Notes: generated from the letters alone by a model not told the origin. A stretch of 64,000 nucleotides of DNA from Streptomyces amritsarensis (GCF_001953875.1 NZ_MQUR01000017.1:1-64000); one strand, 5' to 3'; positions 34,807-43,655 are shown, numbered from the stretch's first letter. Program-made: numbers and translations.

Positions 34807-35775
34807 GTGACCATGCCCACCACCCTCACCGCATTCGCTGACGTGACGACGTCCGACAGTGCGCTGCGCCGCTTCCTGCACGGGCTGCCCGGCGTCGACG
34901 CTGTCGGTCTGGAGGCCCGCGCGGCCTCCCTCGGCACCCGCTCGATCAAGACGACGGCCAAGGCGTACGCCATCGACCTGGCCATCTCGATGATCGACCT
35001 GACGACGCTGGAAGGCGCGGACACCCCGGGCAAGGTCCGGGCGCTCTCCGCCAAGGCCGTCCACCCCGATCCGACCGACCGCACCACCCCGATGACGGCC
35101 GCCGTCTGCGTCTACCCCGACATGGTGGCCACCGCCAAGGCCGCGCTGAACGGCGCCGACGTCAAGGTCGCCTCCGTCGCCACCGCCTTCCCGGCGGGCC
35201 GCGCCGCGCTGCCCGTCAAGCTCGCGGACACCCGTGACGCCGTCGCCGCCGGCGCCGACGAGATCGACATGGTCATCGACCGTGGCGCCTTCCTCGCCGG
35301 CCGCTACCTCGAGACGTACGAGCTGATCAAGGCCGTCAAGGAGGCCTGCGCCCGCCCCGACGGCAGCGCCGCCCGCCTGAAGGTCATCTTCGAGACCGGC
35401 GAGCTGTCGACCTACGACAACATCCGCCGCGCCTCCTGGATCGGCATGCTCGCGGGCGCCGACTTCATCAAGACGTCGACGGGCAAGGTGGGCGTCAACG
35501 CCACCCCCGCGAACACCCTGCTCATGCTCGAAGCCGTCCGCGACTTCAAGGCGCAGACTGGAATCCAGATCGGCGTGAAGCCGGCCGGCGGCATCCGCAC
35601 CACCAAGGACGCCATCAAGTTCCTGGTCCTGGTCAACGAGACCGTGGGCGAGGACTGGCTGAGCAACACCTGGTTCCGCTTCGGCGCCTCCAGCCTGCTC
35701 AACGACCTGCTGATGCAGCGCCAGAAGCTGAGCACCGGCCGTTACTCCGGTCCCGACTACGTGACGGTGGACTGA
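34807..35775 (+). CDS. deoC: Deoxyribose-phosphate aldolase
   Basis: A 322-residue class I aldolase splitting 2-deoxyribose-5-phosphate into glyceraldehyde-3-phosphate and acetaldehyde. Motifs: AVCVYPDMV, EIDMVIDRGAFL, VIFETGEL, the Schiff-base lysine in ADFIKTSTGK and GVKPAGGIR. It is longer than E. coli DeoC (about 259) because of an N-terminal extension, which is normal for actinobacterial forms. GTG 34807 and ATG 34813 are both possible. Only 5 nt separate it from the aldehyde dehydrogenase gene, which could oxidise the acetaldehyde. Confidence 0.95.
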   Translation: MTMPTTLTAFADVTTSDSALRRFLHGLPGVDAVGLEARAASLGTRSIKTTAKAYAIDLAISMIDLTTLEGADTPGKVRALSAKAVHPDPTDRTTPMTAAVCVYPDMVATAKAALNGADVKVASVATAFPAGRAALPVKLADTRDAVAAGADEIDMVIDRGAFLAGRYLETYELIKAVKEACARPDGSAARLKVIFETGELSTYDNIRRASWIGMLAGADFIKTSTGKVGVNATPANTLLMLEAVRDFKAQTGIQIGVKPAGGIRTTKDAIKFLVLVNETVGEDWLSNTWFRFGASSLLNDLLMQRQKLSTGRYSGPDYVTVD

Positions 35776-35780
35776 TCACC

Positions 35781-37217
35781 ATGGCATCCCTCTTCGAGTA
35801 CGCACCGGCTCCCGAGTCCCGCTCGGTCGTCGACATCGCCCCCTCCTACGGGCTCTTCATCGACGGCGAGTTCACCGACGCCGCCGACGGCAAGGTCTTC
35901 AAGACCGTCTCGCCCAGCAGCGAGGAGGTCCTCTCCGAGGTCGCCCAGGCCGGCGCCGCCGACGTGGACCGTGCCGTGAAGGCCGCCCGCAAGGCCTTCG
36001 AGAAGTGGTCCGCGCTGCCCGGCTCCGAGCGCGCCAAGTACCTCTTCCGCATCGCCCGGATCATCCAGGAGCGCAGCCGCGAGCTCGCCGTCCTGGAAAC
36101 CCTGGACAACGGCAAGCCGATCAAGGAGACCCGCGACGCGGACCTCCCGCTGGTCGCCGCGCACTTCTTCTACTACGCGGGCTGGGCCGACAAGCTCGAC
36201 CACGCGGGCTACGGCGCGAACCCGCGCCCGCTCGGCGTCGCCGGCCAGGTCATCCCGTGGAACTTCCCGCTGCTGATGCTCGCGTGGAAGATCGCCCCGG
36301 CGCTCGCCACCGGCAACACCGTCGTCCTGAAGCCCGCCGAGACCACCCCGCTCTCCGCGCTCTTCTTCGCGGACATCTGCCGCCAGGCCGGCCTGCCCAA
36401 GGGCGTCGTCAACATCCTCACCGGCTACGGCGACGCGGGCGCTGCCCTCGTCGAGCACCCGGACGTCAACAAGGTCGCCTTCACCGGCTCGACCGCCGTC
36501 GGCAAGGCCATCGCCCGCTCGATCGCCGGCACCGACAAGAAGGTCACCCTGGAACTGGGCGGCAAGGGCGCCAACATCGTCTTCGACGACGCCCCCATCG
36601 ACCAGGCCGTCGAGGGCATCGTCAACGGCATCTTCTTCAACCAGGGCCAGGTCTGCTGCGCGGGCTCCCGCCTCCTGGTCCAGGAGTCCATCCACGACGA
36701 GCTGCTGGACTCCCTCAAGCGCCGCCTCTCCACCCTGCGCCTGGGCGACCCGCTCGACAAGAACACCGACATCGGCGCGATCAACTCCGCCGAGCAGCTC
36801 GCCCGGATCACCGCGCTCGCGGACACCGGCGAGGCCGAGGGCGCCGAGCGCTGGTCCCCGGCGTGCGAGCTGCCGTCCGCCGGCTACTGGTTCGCCCCGA
36901 CGCTCTTCAGCAACGTCACCCAGGCGCACACCGTCGCCCGCGACGAGATCTTCGGCCCGGTGCTGTCCGTGCTGACCTTCCGCACGCCCGACGAGGCCGT
37001 CGCCAAGGCCAACAACAGCCAGTACGGCCTCTCCGCCGGCATCTGGACCGAGAAGGGCTCGCGCATCCTCGCGGTCGCCAACCAGCTCCGCGCCGGTGTG
37101 GTGTGGGCCAACACGTTCAACAAGTTCGACCCGACCTCGCCCTTCGGCGGCTACAAGGAATCGGGCTTCGGCCGCGAAGGCGGCCGCCACGGTCTGGAGG
37201 CCTACCTCGATGTCTGA
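35781..37217 (+). CDS. Aldehyde dehydrogenase (full length)
   Basis: A 478-residue NAD(P)-dependent aldehyde dehydrogenase. The cofactor segment is VIPWNFPLLMLAWKIAPALATGNTVVLKPAE and FTGSTAVGK. The catalytic Glu is in LELGGKGANIV and the catalytic Cys292 in FNQGQVCCAGSR. The C-terminal block is NTFNKFDPTSPFGGYKESGFGRE. It follows deoC by 5 nt, so a role in acetaldehyde removal after deoxyribose breakdown is likely (inference). Its stop overlaps the next gene by 8 nt. Confidence 0.93.
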   Translation: MASLFEYAPAPESRSVVDIAPSYGLFIDGEFTDAADGKVFKTVSPSSEEVLSEVAQAGAADVDRAVKAARKAFEKWSALPGSERAKYLFRIARIIQERSRELAVLETLDNGKPIKETRDADLPLVAAHFFYYAGWADKLDHAGYGANPRPLGVAGQVIPWNFPLLMLAWKIAPALATGNTVVLKPAETTPLSALFFADICRQAGLPKGVVNILTGYGDAGAALVEHPDVNKVAFTGSTAVGKAIARSIAGTDKKVTLELGGKGANIVFDDAPIDQAVEGIVNGIFFNQGQVCCAGSRLLVQESIHDELLDSLKRRLSTLRLGDPLDKNTDIGAINSAEQLARITALADTGEAEGAERWSPACELPSAGYWFAPTLFSNVTQAHTVARDEIFGPVLSVLTFRTPDEAVAKANNSQYGLSAGIWTEKGSRILAVANQLRAGVVWANTFNKFDPTSPFGGYKESGFGREGGRHGLEAYLDV

Positions 37218-38106
37218 GTCCTCTGTACGTCTGAACGTCTTCAAGACCTACAAGCTGTACGTCGGGGGCAAGTTCCCCCGCTCCGAGAGCGGCCGGGTGT
37301 ACGAGGTGTCCGACTCCAAGGGCAAGTGGCTGGCCAACGCACCCCTGTCCTCCCGCAAGGACGCGCGTGACGCGGTCGTCGCCGCACGCAAGGCCTTCGG
37401 CGGCTGGGCGGCCGCCACCGCCTACAACCGCGGCCAGATCCTCTACCGCATCGCCGAGATGCTGGAGGGCCGCCGCGAACAGTTCGTCCGCGAGGTCGGC
37501 GACGCCGAGGGCCTGTCCAAGTCGAAGGCCGCCGCCGTCGTCGACGCGGCCATCGACCGCTGGGTCTGGTACGCCGGCTGGACCGACAAGATCGGCCAGA
37601 TCGCGGGCGGAGCCAACCCGGTCGCGGGCCCGTTCTTCAACCTCTCCACCCCCGAGCCGACCGGTGTCGTCACCGTCGTCGCCCCGCAGGACTCGTCCTT
37701 CCTGGGCCTGGTATCCGTGATCGCCCCGGTGATCGCCACCGGCAACACGGTAGTCGTCATCGCCTCGGAGAAGGCGCCGCTCCCGGCCCTCTCCCTGGGC
37801 GAGGTCCTCGCCACCTCCGACCTGCCCGGCGGCGTCGTCAACATCCTGTCCGGCAAGGCCGCCGAAATGGGCCCGCACCTGGCCTCCCACCAGGACGTCA
37901 ACGCCATCGACCTGGCCGGCGCCGACCCCGCCCTGGCCAAGGAGCTGGAGATCGCGGCCGCCGACAACCTCAAGCGCGTCCTGCGTCCACAGCCTGTGGA
38001 CGACTGGAGCGCCGACCCGGGCACCTCCCGCATGACGGCGTTCCTGGAGACCAAGACCGTCTGGCACCCCACCGGGTCGCTGGGCGCGGGCGGCTCGTCC
38101 TACTAG
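37210..38106 (+). CDS. Half-length aldehyde dehydrogenase-like protein lacking the catalytic domain
   Basis: A 298-residue protein equivalent to the N-terminal NAD-binding part of aldehyde dehydrogenases (YKLYVGGKFPRSESGRVYEV; AYNRGQILYRIAEMLEGRREQF; VVTVVAPQDSSFLGLVSVIAPVIATGNTVVVIAS; GGVVNILSGKAAEMGPHLASHQDVNAIDLAG). The normal E-L-G-G and G-Q-x-C segments are absent and the protein ends about where they would begin. The strict overlap with the full-length gene suggests a stable partner or regulatory subunit rather than random decay. ATG 37210 is the start. Confidence 0.88.
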   Translation: MSESSVRLNVFKTYKLYVGGKFPRSESGRVYEVSDSKGKWLANAPLSSRKDARDAVVAARKAFGGWAAATAYNRGQILYRIAEMLEGRREQFVREVGDAEGLSKSKAAAVVDAAIDRWVWYAGWTDKIGQIAGGANPVAGPFFNLSTPEPTGVVTVVAPQDSSFLGLVSVIAPVIATGNTVVVIASEKAPLPALSLGEVLATSDLPGGVVNILSGKAAEMGPHLASHQDVNAIDLAGADPALAKELEIAAADNLKRVLRPQPVDDWSADPGTSRMTAFLETKTVWHPTGSLGAGGSSY

Positions 38107-38124
38107 AACCGCCCCAGCAAGACC

Positions 38125-38157
38125 GGCCCCGGCAGCGTCCCCCGCGCTGCCGGGGCC
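38125..38157 (+). terminator. Hairpin terminator of the deoC-ALDH operon
   Basis: A perfect 13-bp stem (arms 38125-38137 and 38145-38157, loop TCCCCCG) begins 18 nt after the stop. Confidence 0.9.
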
Positions 38158-38160
38158 TCT

Positions 38161-38312
38161 CCCTGTCCCGGGCTCGGTTCGCCTCCGGCGGCGCTCCTGC
38201 CGGCTCCAGGCAGGCGTACGTCCTCGAAACCGCTCCCCCCTGTTCCGGGCTCGGTTCGCCTCCGGCGGCGCTCCTGCCGGCTCCAGGCAGGCGTACGTCC
38301 TCGAAACCGCTC
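38161..38312. repeat. Two tandem 77-bp repeats in the intergenic region
   Basis: 38161-38235 is repeated at 38238-38312 with one mismatch (period 77 bp). The units carry GCCTCCGGCGGC and an inner CCTG...CAGG dyad. After the second unit GAAACCGC (38303-38310) pairs with GCGGTTTC (38320-38327). No gene lies in 38107-38416. Confidence 0.85.
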
Positions 38313-38416
38313 GTTCCTCGCGGTTTCTCCGGGCGCTCGCCCGCCTTCGCCGGCGCGCCGCCTTCGGCTCACTCGCCGGGGAGCCGGGGAGCCGGGGAGC
38401 CGGGGGCAGGGGTTGG

Positions 38417-38764
38417 TCAGCGGGGGGCCAGGGGGCCCAGGAGGGACGAGACCGCCGCCGCGGGGAGTTCACCCACCGACGGGCCCTGGGTGAGGATTCC
38501 CGTGACCGCCGTCGTGCCCACCGCGGGGAAGTCCGCGACCTTGGTGGCGACCCCGTTGTCCAGCGGATCCACCCCCGTGTGGGCCAGCGGGTTCACCTTG
38601 AGGTTCGCGATCGGATCCGTCACCCCGGCCACGGCCGCCGGAACGTCCAGCTCACCGGCCTGCGCCCCGCCCGCGGCCATCGCCAGCGCGGCGCCGGCCA
38701 TCGAGAGGGTCAGGCCCGCGCTGCGGAGCCGGTTCGGTGCCGAAGGGGCTGCGTGACGTGCCAT
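38417..38764 (-). CDS. Small secreted protein
   Basis: A 115-residue exported protein. A Sec signal (NRLRSAGLTLSMAGAALAMAAGGAQA) is followed by a 78-residue mature part with DPIANLKVNPLAHTGVDPLDNGVATKVADFP and TAVTGILTQGPSVGELP. There is no Cys, so it is not a lipoprotein or chaplin. It resembles uncharacterised Streptomyces secreted proteins. ATG 38764 is the start. Confidence 0.78.
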   Translation of the reverse strand: MARHAAPSAPNRLRSAGLTLSMAGAALAMAAGGAQAGELDVPAAVAGVTDPIANLKVNPLAHTGVDPLDNGVATKVADFPAVGTTAVTGILTQGPSVGELPAAAVSSLLGPLAPR

Positions 38765-38884
38765 GGGGATCCCGCCTGTGGTCGTAGTCGCGTGCGCACG
38801 CAGCGTAGTGGAGGTGTGTTCCTGGACACCAACCGGTCACCGGGAGGATCCCCTACCCGGGGGAATGGTTCAGACTGGTGTCCC

Positions 38885-39523
38885 GTGAGCTCTTCCTCTC
38901 CTTCGCCGACCCGAGTCGTCCTGCTGACCGGTCCGTCGGGCTCCGGAAAATCCTCGCTGGCCGCCCGCTCCGGGCTGCCCGTGCTGCGCCTCGACGACTT
39001 CTACAAGGAAGCCGACGACCCCTCCCTTCCGCTGGTGGAGGGCAGCTCCGACATCGACTGGGACTCCCCGCTCTCGTGGGACGCCGACACCGCCGTCGCC
39101 GCGATCGCCGAGCTGTGCGCGTCAGGACGGACGGACGTGCCGGTCTACGACATCGCCACCAGCTCCCGCACCGGCTGGGACACCCTCGACATAGCCCGCA
39201 CCACGCTGTTCATCGCGGAGGGGATCTTCGCCGCGGACGTGGCCGCCCGCTGCCAGGACCTCGGCCTCCTCGCGGACGCCATCTGCCTGCGCGGCCGCCC
39301 CTCGACGACGTTCCGCCGCCGACTCGCCCGCGACCTGCGCGAGGGCCGCAAATCCGTACTGTTCCTGCTCCGGCGCGGCTGGCGCCTGATGCGCGCCGAG
39401 CGGGGCATCGTGGCCCGCCACGTGGAACTGGGCGCCCACGCCTGCGGCCCCGACGAGGCCCTCGGCCGTCTCGCGGCCGCCGCAGCCGGCCGCCACCGCT
39501 CCACGACCCCCGCCGCCGCGTAG
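38885..39523 (+). CDS. Uridine kinase-like P-loop protein
   Basis: A 212-residue P-loop kinase of the uridine/cytidine kinase group. Walker A is LLTGPSGSGKSSLA (about residue 12), then VLRLDDFYKEADDPSLP, DIDWDSPLSWD and VPVYDIATSSRTGW, with FIAEGIFAADVAARC. It would phosphorylate uridine, complementing the salvage genes, but it lacks the CTACGCGCGTAG site. GTG 38885 is the start, with no good ribosome site. Confidence 0.85.
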   Translation: MSSSSPSPTRVVLLTGPSGSGKSSLAARSGLPVLRLDDFYKEADDPSLPLVEGSSDIDWDSPLSWDADTAVAAIAELCASGRTDVPVYDIATSSRTGWDTLDIARTTLFIAEGIFAADVAARCQDLGLLADAICLRGRPSTTFRRRLARDLREGRKSVLFLLRRGWRLMRAERGIVARHVELGAHACGPDEALGRLAAAAAGRHRSTTPAAA

Positions 39524-39678
39524 TCGCCGGCGTCTGCCCGCCCGGAAAAGGGTGCGCGGGACCGGTCGGACCCCCGGCCGACCGATCCCGCGCTTTCTCC
39601 CCCGTTGGCCGCCGTCTCACCCCCGCAAGACGGTCCCCCGTGGCCGGGGTGGTTCATGTGGTGAGCTGTCGGCCGCCC

Positions 39679-40377
39679 TCAGGCGACCAGCTCCTCGAAG
39701 GACTCCGCCTCGTCGCGGCCGAAGCTCAGCGCCTCGTCCTCCCGCAGGCGCCGCAGCGAGCGCCAGATGCTCGACTTCACCGTGCCGACGCTGATGCCCA
39801 GGATCTCCGCGATCTCCGGGTCCGTACGGCCCTCGTAATAGCGCAGCACGAGCATGGTGCGCTGCGGCTCCGGGATGCGGGTCAGCGCCTGCCACAGCAC
39901 CGCGCGCAGCTCCGTACCGCGCATCGCGTCCGTGTCGGAGGCCGTCTCCGGCAGCTCCTCCGTCGGGTACTCGTTCAGCTTGCGCCGACGCCACGCGCTG
40001 ATGTGCAGGTTCGTCATCGTGCGACGCAGGTAGCCGCCGACGGCGGCCTTGTCGCTGATCCGGTCCCAGGCGCGGTACGTGGAGAACAGCGCGCTCTGCA
40101 GCAGGTCCTCGGCCTCGTAACGGTCACCGGTCAGGTGGAAGGCCGTCGCGTACAGCGCGGCGCGCCGCTCCTGGACGTACGCGGTGAACTCCGCCTCGGA
40201 CGTCGAGGACGGGGTCTGCTGCTGAGCGGGAACCGCCTGGTACTGGTGTGCGTCAATGGCTACGACGTGGGCCGGCCGGGGCCGGGCGACCGCCACCGAA
40301 CGGACACCCGCCCGGCGGTTCACATCGTGCAGCCGCGTGACAACCGCGCTGGTGCTGGTGCTGTGCAGCGTGTTCAT
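39679..40377 (-). CDS. sigQ: ECF sigma factor SigQ (SigE-family)
   Basis: A 232-residue ECF sigma factor. A variable N-terminus of about 60 residues precedes region 2 (AEFTAYVQERRAALYATAFHLTGDRYEAEDLLQSALFSTYRAWDRI) and region 4 (IPEPQRTMLVLRYYEGRTDPEIAEILGISVGTVKSSIWRSLRRL). Divergence from the afsQ1-afsQ2 pair identifies it as sigQ, described in S. coelicolor as an AfsQ1 target antagonising antibiotic production under nitrogen excess (recall). ATG 40377 follows GGGGGG. An AfsQ1 box lies about 95 bp upstream of its start. Confidence 0.9.
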   Translation of the reverse strand: MNTLHSTSTSAVVTRLHDVNRRAGVRSVAVARPRPAHVVAIDAHQYQAVPAQQQTPSSTSEAEFTAYVQERRAALYATAFHLTGDRYEAEDLLQSALFSTYRAWDRISDKAAVGGYLRRTMTNLHISAWRRRKLNEYPTEELPETASDTDAMRGTELRAVLWQALTRIPEPQRTMLVLRYYEGRTDPEIAEILGISVGTVKSSIWRSLRRLREDEALSFGRDEAESFEELVA

Positions 40378-40470
40378 CTCGCGCCCCCCGTCGTGGAGTG
40401 TCTCTGCTTCGGATCGCTGTGCGTTGACAAGAAGACTGCCCGGCCGACTTAACCGGGGTGTCCGTCGACT

Positions 40471-40486
40471 GTCACAGCACTGTCAC
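40471..40486. promoter_or_regulatory. AfsQ1 box between sigQ and afsQ1
   Basis: GTCAC (40471-40475), 6 nt, GTCAC (40482-40486) matches the published AfsQ1 consensus GTnAC-N6-GTnAC exactly. It lies between the divergent genes and could control both. Confidence 0.8.
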
Positions 40487-40542
40487 AGCGGCCTTCGAAA
40501 AGGATCCCGGCCGACTCCCGCCGGATCTGGTCCCCCTGACGG

Positions 40543-40572
40543 TCGAACTCCCGACTGCCCATGAGACAGAAT
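40543..40572 (+). promoter_or_regulatory. afsQ1: Candidate afsQ1 promoter, leaderless
   Basis: TCGAAC (40543-40548), 18 nt, CAGAAT (40567-40572), then GTG 40579 6 nt later with no ribosome site. Confidence 0.5.
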
Positions 40573-40578
40573 GAGCCC

Positions 40579-41256
40579 GTGCCTTTCCTGTTGCTGATCG
40601 AGGACGACGACGCCATCCGCACGGCCCTCGAACTCTCCCTGTCACGCCAGGGCCACCGTGTGGCCACCGCGGCGACGGGCGAGGACGGCCTGAAACTGCT
40701 GCGCGAGCAGCGGCCGGATCTGATCGTGCTGGACGTGATGCTGCCCGGGATCGACGGCTTCGAGGTGTGCCGGCGGATCCGCCGCACCGACCAGCTGCCG
40801 ATCATCCTGCTCACCGCGCGCAGCGACGACATCGACGTCGTCGTCGGCCTGGAGTCCGGGGCCGACGACTACGTGGTCAAGCCCGTCCAGGGGCGCGTCC
40901 TCGACGCCCGCATCCGGGCCGTACTGCGCCGCGGCGAACGCGAGTCGAGCGACTCGGCGAGCTTCGGCTCCCTCGTCATCGACCGGGCCGCCATGACCGT
41001 GACGAAGAACGGCGAGGACCTCCAGCTCACGCCGACCGAGCTGCGACTCCTCCTCGAACTGAGCCGCCGGCCCGGACAGGCGCTCTCCCGCCAGCAGCTG
41101 CTGCGCCTGGTCTGGGAGCACGACTACCTCGGCGACTCGCGGCTCGTCGACGCCTGCGTCCAGCGGCTGCGCGCCAAGGTCGAGGACGTGCCCTCCTCGC
41201 CCACCCTGATCCGCACGGTCCGGGGCGTCGGCTACCGCCTGGACTCCCCGCAGTGA
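40579..41256 (+). CDS. afsQ1: Response regulator AfsQ1
   Basis: A 225-residue OmpR/PhoB-type regulator. The receiver has LIEDDDAI and the phosphoacceptor Asp52 in VLDVMLPGIDGF, a switch Lys in DYVVKPVQGRV, and a winged-helix domain (LQLTPTELRLLLELSRRPGQALSRQQLLRLVWEHDYLGDSRLVDACVQRLR). The 225-residue length and sequence match AfsQ1 as I recall it. It pleiotropically controls antibiotic production and nitrogen and carbon metabolism. Its TGA overlaps the afsQ2 GTG. GTG 40579 gives the known N-terminus (PFLLLIEDDD). Confidence 0.94.
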   Translation: MPFLLLIEDDDAIRTALELSLSRQGHRVATAATGEDGLKLLREQRPDLIVLDVMLPGIDGFEVCRRIRRTDQLPIILLTARSDDIDVVVGLESGADDYVVKPVQGRVLDARIRAVLRRGERESSDSASFGSLVIDRAAMTVTKNGEDLQLTPTELRLLLELSRRPGQALSRQQLLRLVWEHDYLGDSRLVDACVQRLRAKVEDVPSSPTLIRTVRGVGYRLDSPQ

Positions 41257-42740
41257 TCCGGTCGTTGCTCGCGGGCCGGCGCTGGACCAGCCTGCGGCTG
41301 CGGCTCCTCGTCGTCTTCGCACTGGTCGCCCTGACGGCCGCCGTGTCCGCGTCCGGGATCGCCTACTGGCTCAACCGCGAGGCCGTGCTCACCCGCGTCC
41401 AGGAGGCCGCCCTCGGCGACTTCCGCCAGGAGATGCAGAACCGTGCCGCCGCACTGCCCGTCGACCCGACGCCCGAGGAGCTGCAGCGCACCGCCGAGCT
41501 GATGGCGGGCAGCAGCCCCGGCTACAGCGTCCTGCTCGTGCAGGAGGGCAAGGACGACCGCCAGATGTACGGGGCCGCCGGGCCCGACAACTTCCGGCTG
41601 ACCGACGTGCCGAAGTCCCTGCAGAACGCGGTGAACGACCGGCAGAAGACGACCGCGGCGAACGACGCCGAATACCACGTGTACTGGCAGCGCACCAAGC
41701 CGCGCGGCAACCCGTACCTGGTCGGCGGGACGCGGATCGTCGGCGGCGGACCGACCGGATACATGTACAAGTCCCTCGCGCAGGAACGGGACGACCTCAA
41801 CGCGCTCGCCTGGTCGCTGACCATCGCGACCATCCTCGCGCTGCTGGGCTCCGCGCTGCTCGCACAGGCCGCGGCCCGCACCGTGCTCAAGCCCGTCCAG
41901 CGGCTGGGAGACGCGGCGCGGCGGCTCGGCGAGGGCGAACTGGACCACCGCCTCGACGTGTCGGGCACCGACGAACTCGCCGACCTGTCGCGCACCTTCA
42001 ACAAGACGGCCGAGGCGCTGGAGAAGAAGGTCGCCGACATGAGCGCGCGGGAGGAGTCGAGCAGGCGCTTCGTCGCGGACATGTCCCACGAACTGCGCAC
42101 GCCGCTGACCGCGTTGACCGCGGTGGCCGAGGTGCTGGAGGAGGAGGTCGACGACCTCGATCCGATGATCGCACCGGCGGTGACCCTGGTCGTCAGCGAG
42201 ACCCGGCGCCTGAACGACCTCGTGGAGAACCTGATGGAGGTCACCCGCTTCGACGCGGGTACGGCCAAGCTGGTGCTGGACGACGTCAACGTCGCCGACC
42301 AGGTCACGGCCTGCATCGACGCCCGGGCCTGGCTCGACGCGGTCGAACTCGACGCCGGCCGGGACATCGTGGTGCGGCTCGACCCGCGCCGCCTCGACGT
42401 CATCCTGGCCAACCTGATCGGCAACGCGCTCAAGCACGGCGGCTCGCCGGTGCGGGTGTCGGTGGCCGTGGAGGGGGACTGGCTGGTGATCGCGGTCCGG
42501 GACAACGGGCCGGGCATCCCCGAGGAAGTCCTGCCGCACGTCTTCGACCGCTTCTACAAGGCGAGCGCGTCGCGGCCGAAGTCGGACGGCAGCGGGCTCG
42601 GACTGTCGATCGCCGTGGAGAACGCGCACATCCACGGCGGCGACATCACCGCGGCCAACGCGGCGGGCGGCGGGGCGCTGTTCACCCTGCGGCTGCCCGT
42701 GGACGTGGGAAAGGCGATCACTGGTGACCCGGATGCGTAA
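41253..42740 (+). CDS. afsQ2: Sensor histidine kinase AfsQ2
   Basis: A 495-residue membrane sensor kinase. TM1 is about residues 17-38, the extracytoplasmic domain about 40-180, TM2 about 185-208 and HAMP about 209-262. His279 is in RRFVADMSHELRTPLTA, and the ATPase has N- and G-boxes (NLIGNALKHGG, DNGPGIPEE, GSGLGLSI). It phosphorylates AfsQ1. GTG 41253 overlaps the afsQ1 stop, and its own end overlaps the lipoprotein start by 17 nt, so the three genes form one operon. Confidence 0.94.
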   Translation: MIRSLLAGRRWTSLRLRLLVVFALVALTAAVSASGIAYWLNREAVLTRVQEAALGDFRQEMQNRAAALPVDPTPEELQRTAELMAGSSPGYSVLLVQEGKDDRQMYGAAGPDNFRLTDVPKSLQNAVNDRQKTTAANDAEYHVYWQRTKPRGNPYLVGGTRIVGGGPTGYMYKSLAQERDDLNALAWSLTIATILALLGSALLAQAAARTVLKPVQRLGDAARRLGEGELDHRLDVSGTDELADLSRTFNKTAEALEKKVADMSAREESSRRFVADMSHELRTPLTALTAVAEVLEEEVDDLDPMIAPAVTLVVSETRRLNDLVENLMEVTRFDAGTAKLVLDDVNVADQVTACIDARAWLDAVELDAGRDIVVRLDPRRLDVILANLIGNALKHGGSPVRVSVAVEGDWLVIAVRDNGPGIPEEVLPHVFDRFYKASASRPKSDGSGLGLSIAVENAHIHGGDITAANAAGGGALFTLRLPVDVGKAITGDPDA

Positions 42741-43404
42741 GGTCCTGCCGGCGGTGCCGGCCGTACTGGCCCCGCTCGTCGGGATCGCACTGCTCGCGAC
42801 CGCGGGCTGCGGGATCCGGGCGACGACCGTGCCCGTGGACGTGGGCGCGGCGCCGTCGCGCGTCTCGTGCGACACCCCGGCGCAGCCGGGCGGCCAGAGC
42901 GGGGAGCCGGGCTTCCCCGCCACGGTGGAACTGGTCTGCGGGTCGCAGCTGGTCGGCGTGGAGCGGATCGTTCCGATGCCGGAGAAGGGCACCGTACGGG
43001 ATCCCGCCGTACAGGCCGCGCAGGCGCTGCTGGAGGCGCTGGAGCGGACGCCGAACGCGGAGGAGCGGGACGCCGGCTTCTCGACCGGGGTGCCGGCCGG
43101 GCTGACGGCGGGCGCGCCCAAGCCGGGCGACCCGGCGGGCACGGTACGGCTCAGCCGCAAGCCGGAGGACCTGCCGCCGGTGGCGCTGTCGCAGATCGTG
43201 TGCACGCTGGCGAGCAGCGAGACGGTGTCGGCCGGCCCCGGACCGGTGGTCCTCGGCGGACCGGACGCCGATCCGCCGCGGGCGTGGGAGTGCACGGACG
43301 CGGTCCGCTCCCGGCCGGAGTCGGTGCCGACGCTGGGTGAGATCGTCCGCCCGACCGCGACCGCGACCGCGACCGCGACCGCCACCGCGTCCCCCGCAAG
43401 CTGA
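42724..43404 (+). CDS. Lipoprotein of the afsQ operon
   Basis: A 226-residue lipoprotein. The signal ends ALLATAGC (Cys about residue 29). The mature domain has FPATVELVCGSQLVGVERIVPMPEKG and LSQIVCTLASSETVS. It ends in a Thr-Ala dipeptide run encoded by ACCGCG hexamer repeats (43354-43389), a replication-slippage-prone tail. Co-transcription with afsQ1/Q2 suggests an accessory sensor (inference). GTG 42724 is taken; ATG 42733 is the alternative. Confidence 0.83.
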   Translation: MTRMRKVLPAVPAVLAPLVGIALLATAGCGIRATTVPVDVGAAPSRVSCDTPAQPGGQSGEPGFPATVELVCGSQLVGVERIVPMPEKGTVRDPAVQAAQALLEALERTPNAEERDAGFSTGVPAGLTAGAPKPGDPAGTVRLSRKPEDLPPVALSQIVCTLASSETVSAGPGPVVLGGPDADPPRAWECTDAVRSRPESVPTLGEIVRPTATATATATATASPAS

Positions 43405-43469
43405 GATTCGCGTCCGGGCGCGCCGCCGCTGCGGGGAGACGGGCCGCGCAGGCGCCCCGACCACGCCGA

Positions 43470-43497
43470 CGGCCCCCGAGCCGGGGCTCGGGGGCCG
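43470..43497. terminator. Bidirectional hairpin between the afsQ operon and the phosphomutase gene
   Basis: CGGCCCCCGAGCC (43470-43482) pairs with GGCTCGGGGGCCG (43485-43497). It lies between convergent genes. The remaining 43405-43655 is GC-rich and without a gene. Confidence 0.75.
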
Positions 43498-43655
43498 AGG
43501 GGAAGCGGGCGGCCAGGCCCCCGCCGGACGGGGCGGGAACCTGGCCGGGCGGGGCCGAAGCCCCGGGCCCCCGGGGCGACGGACGGAGCCGGCGCAGCGG
43601 CGCGCAGCCGGGCAGGCCCGGCTGGGGGCCGAGGCGCGCGAGCCGCGCCCGAAGA

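Noticed and set aside
43354..43389. ACCGCG hexamer run as a regulatory repeat
   Set aside because: It is in frame and encodes a Thr-Ala tail of the lipoprotein; treated as coding low complexity.
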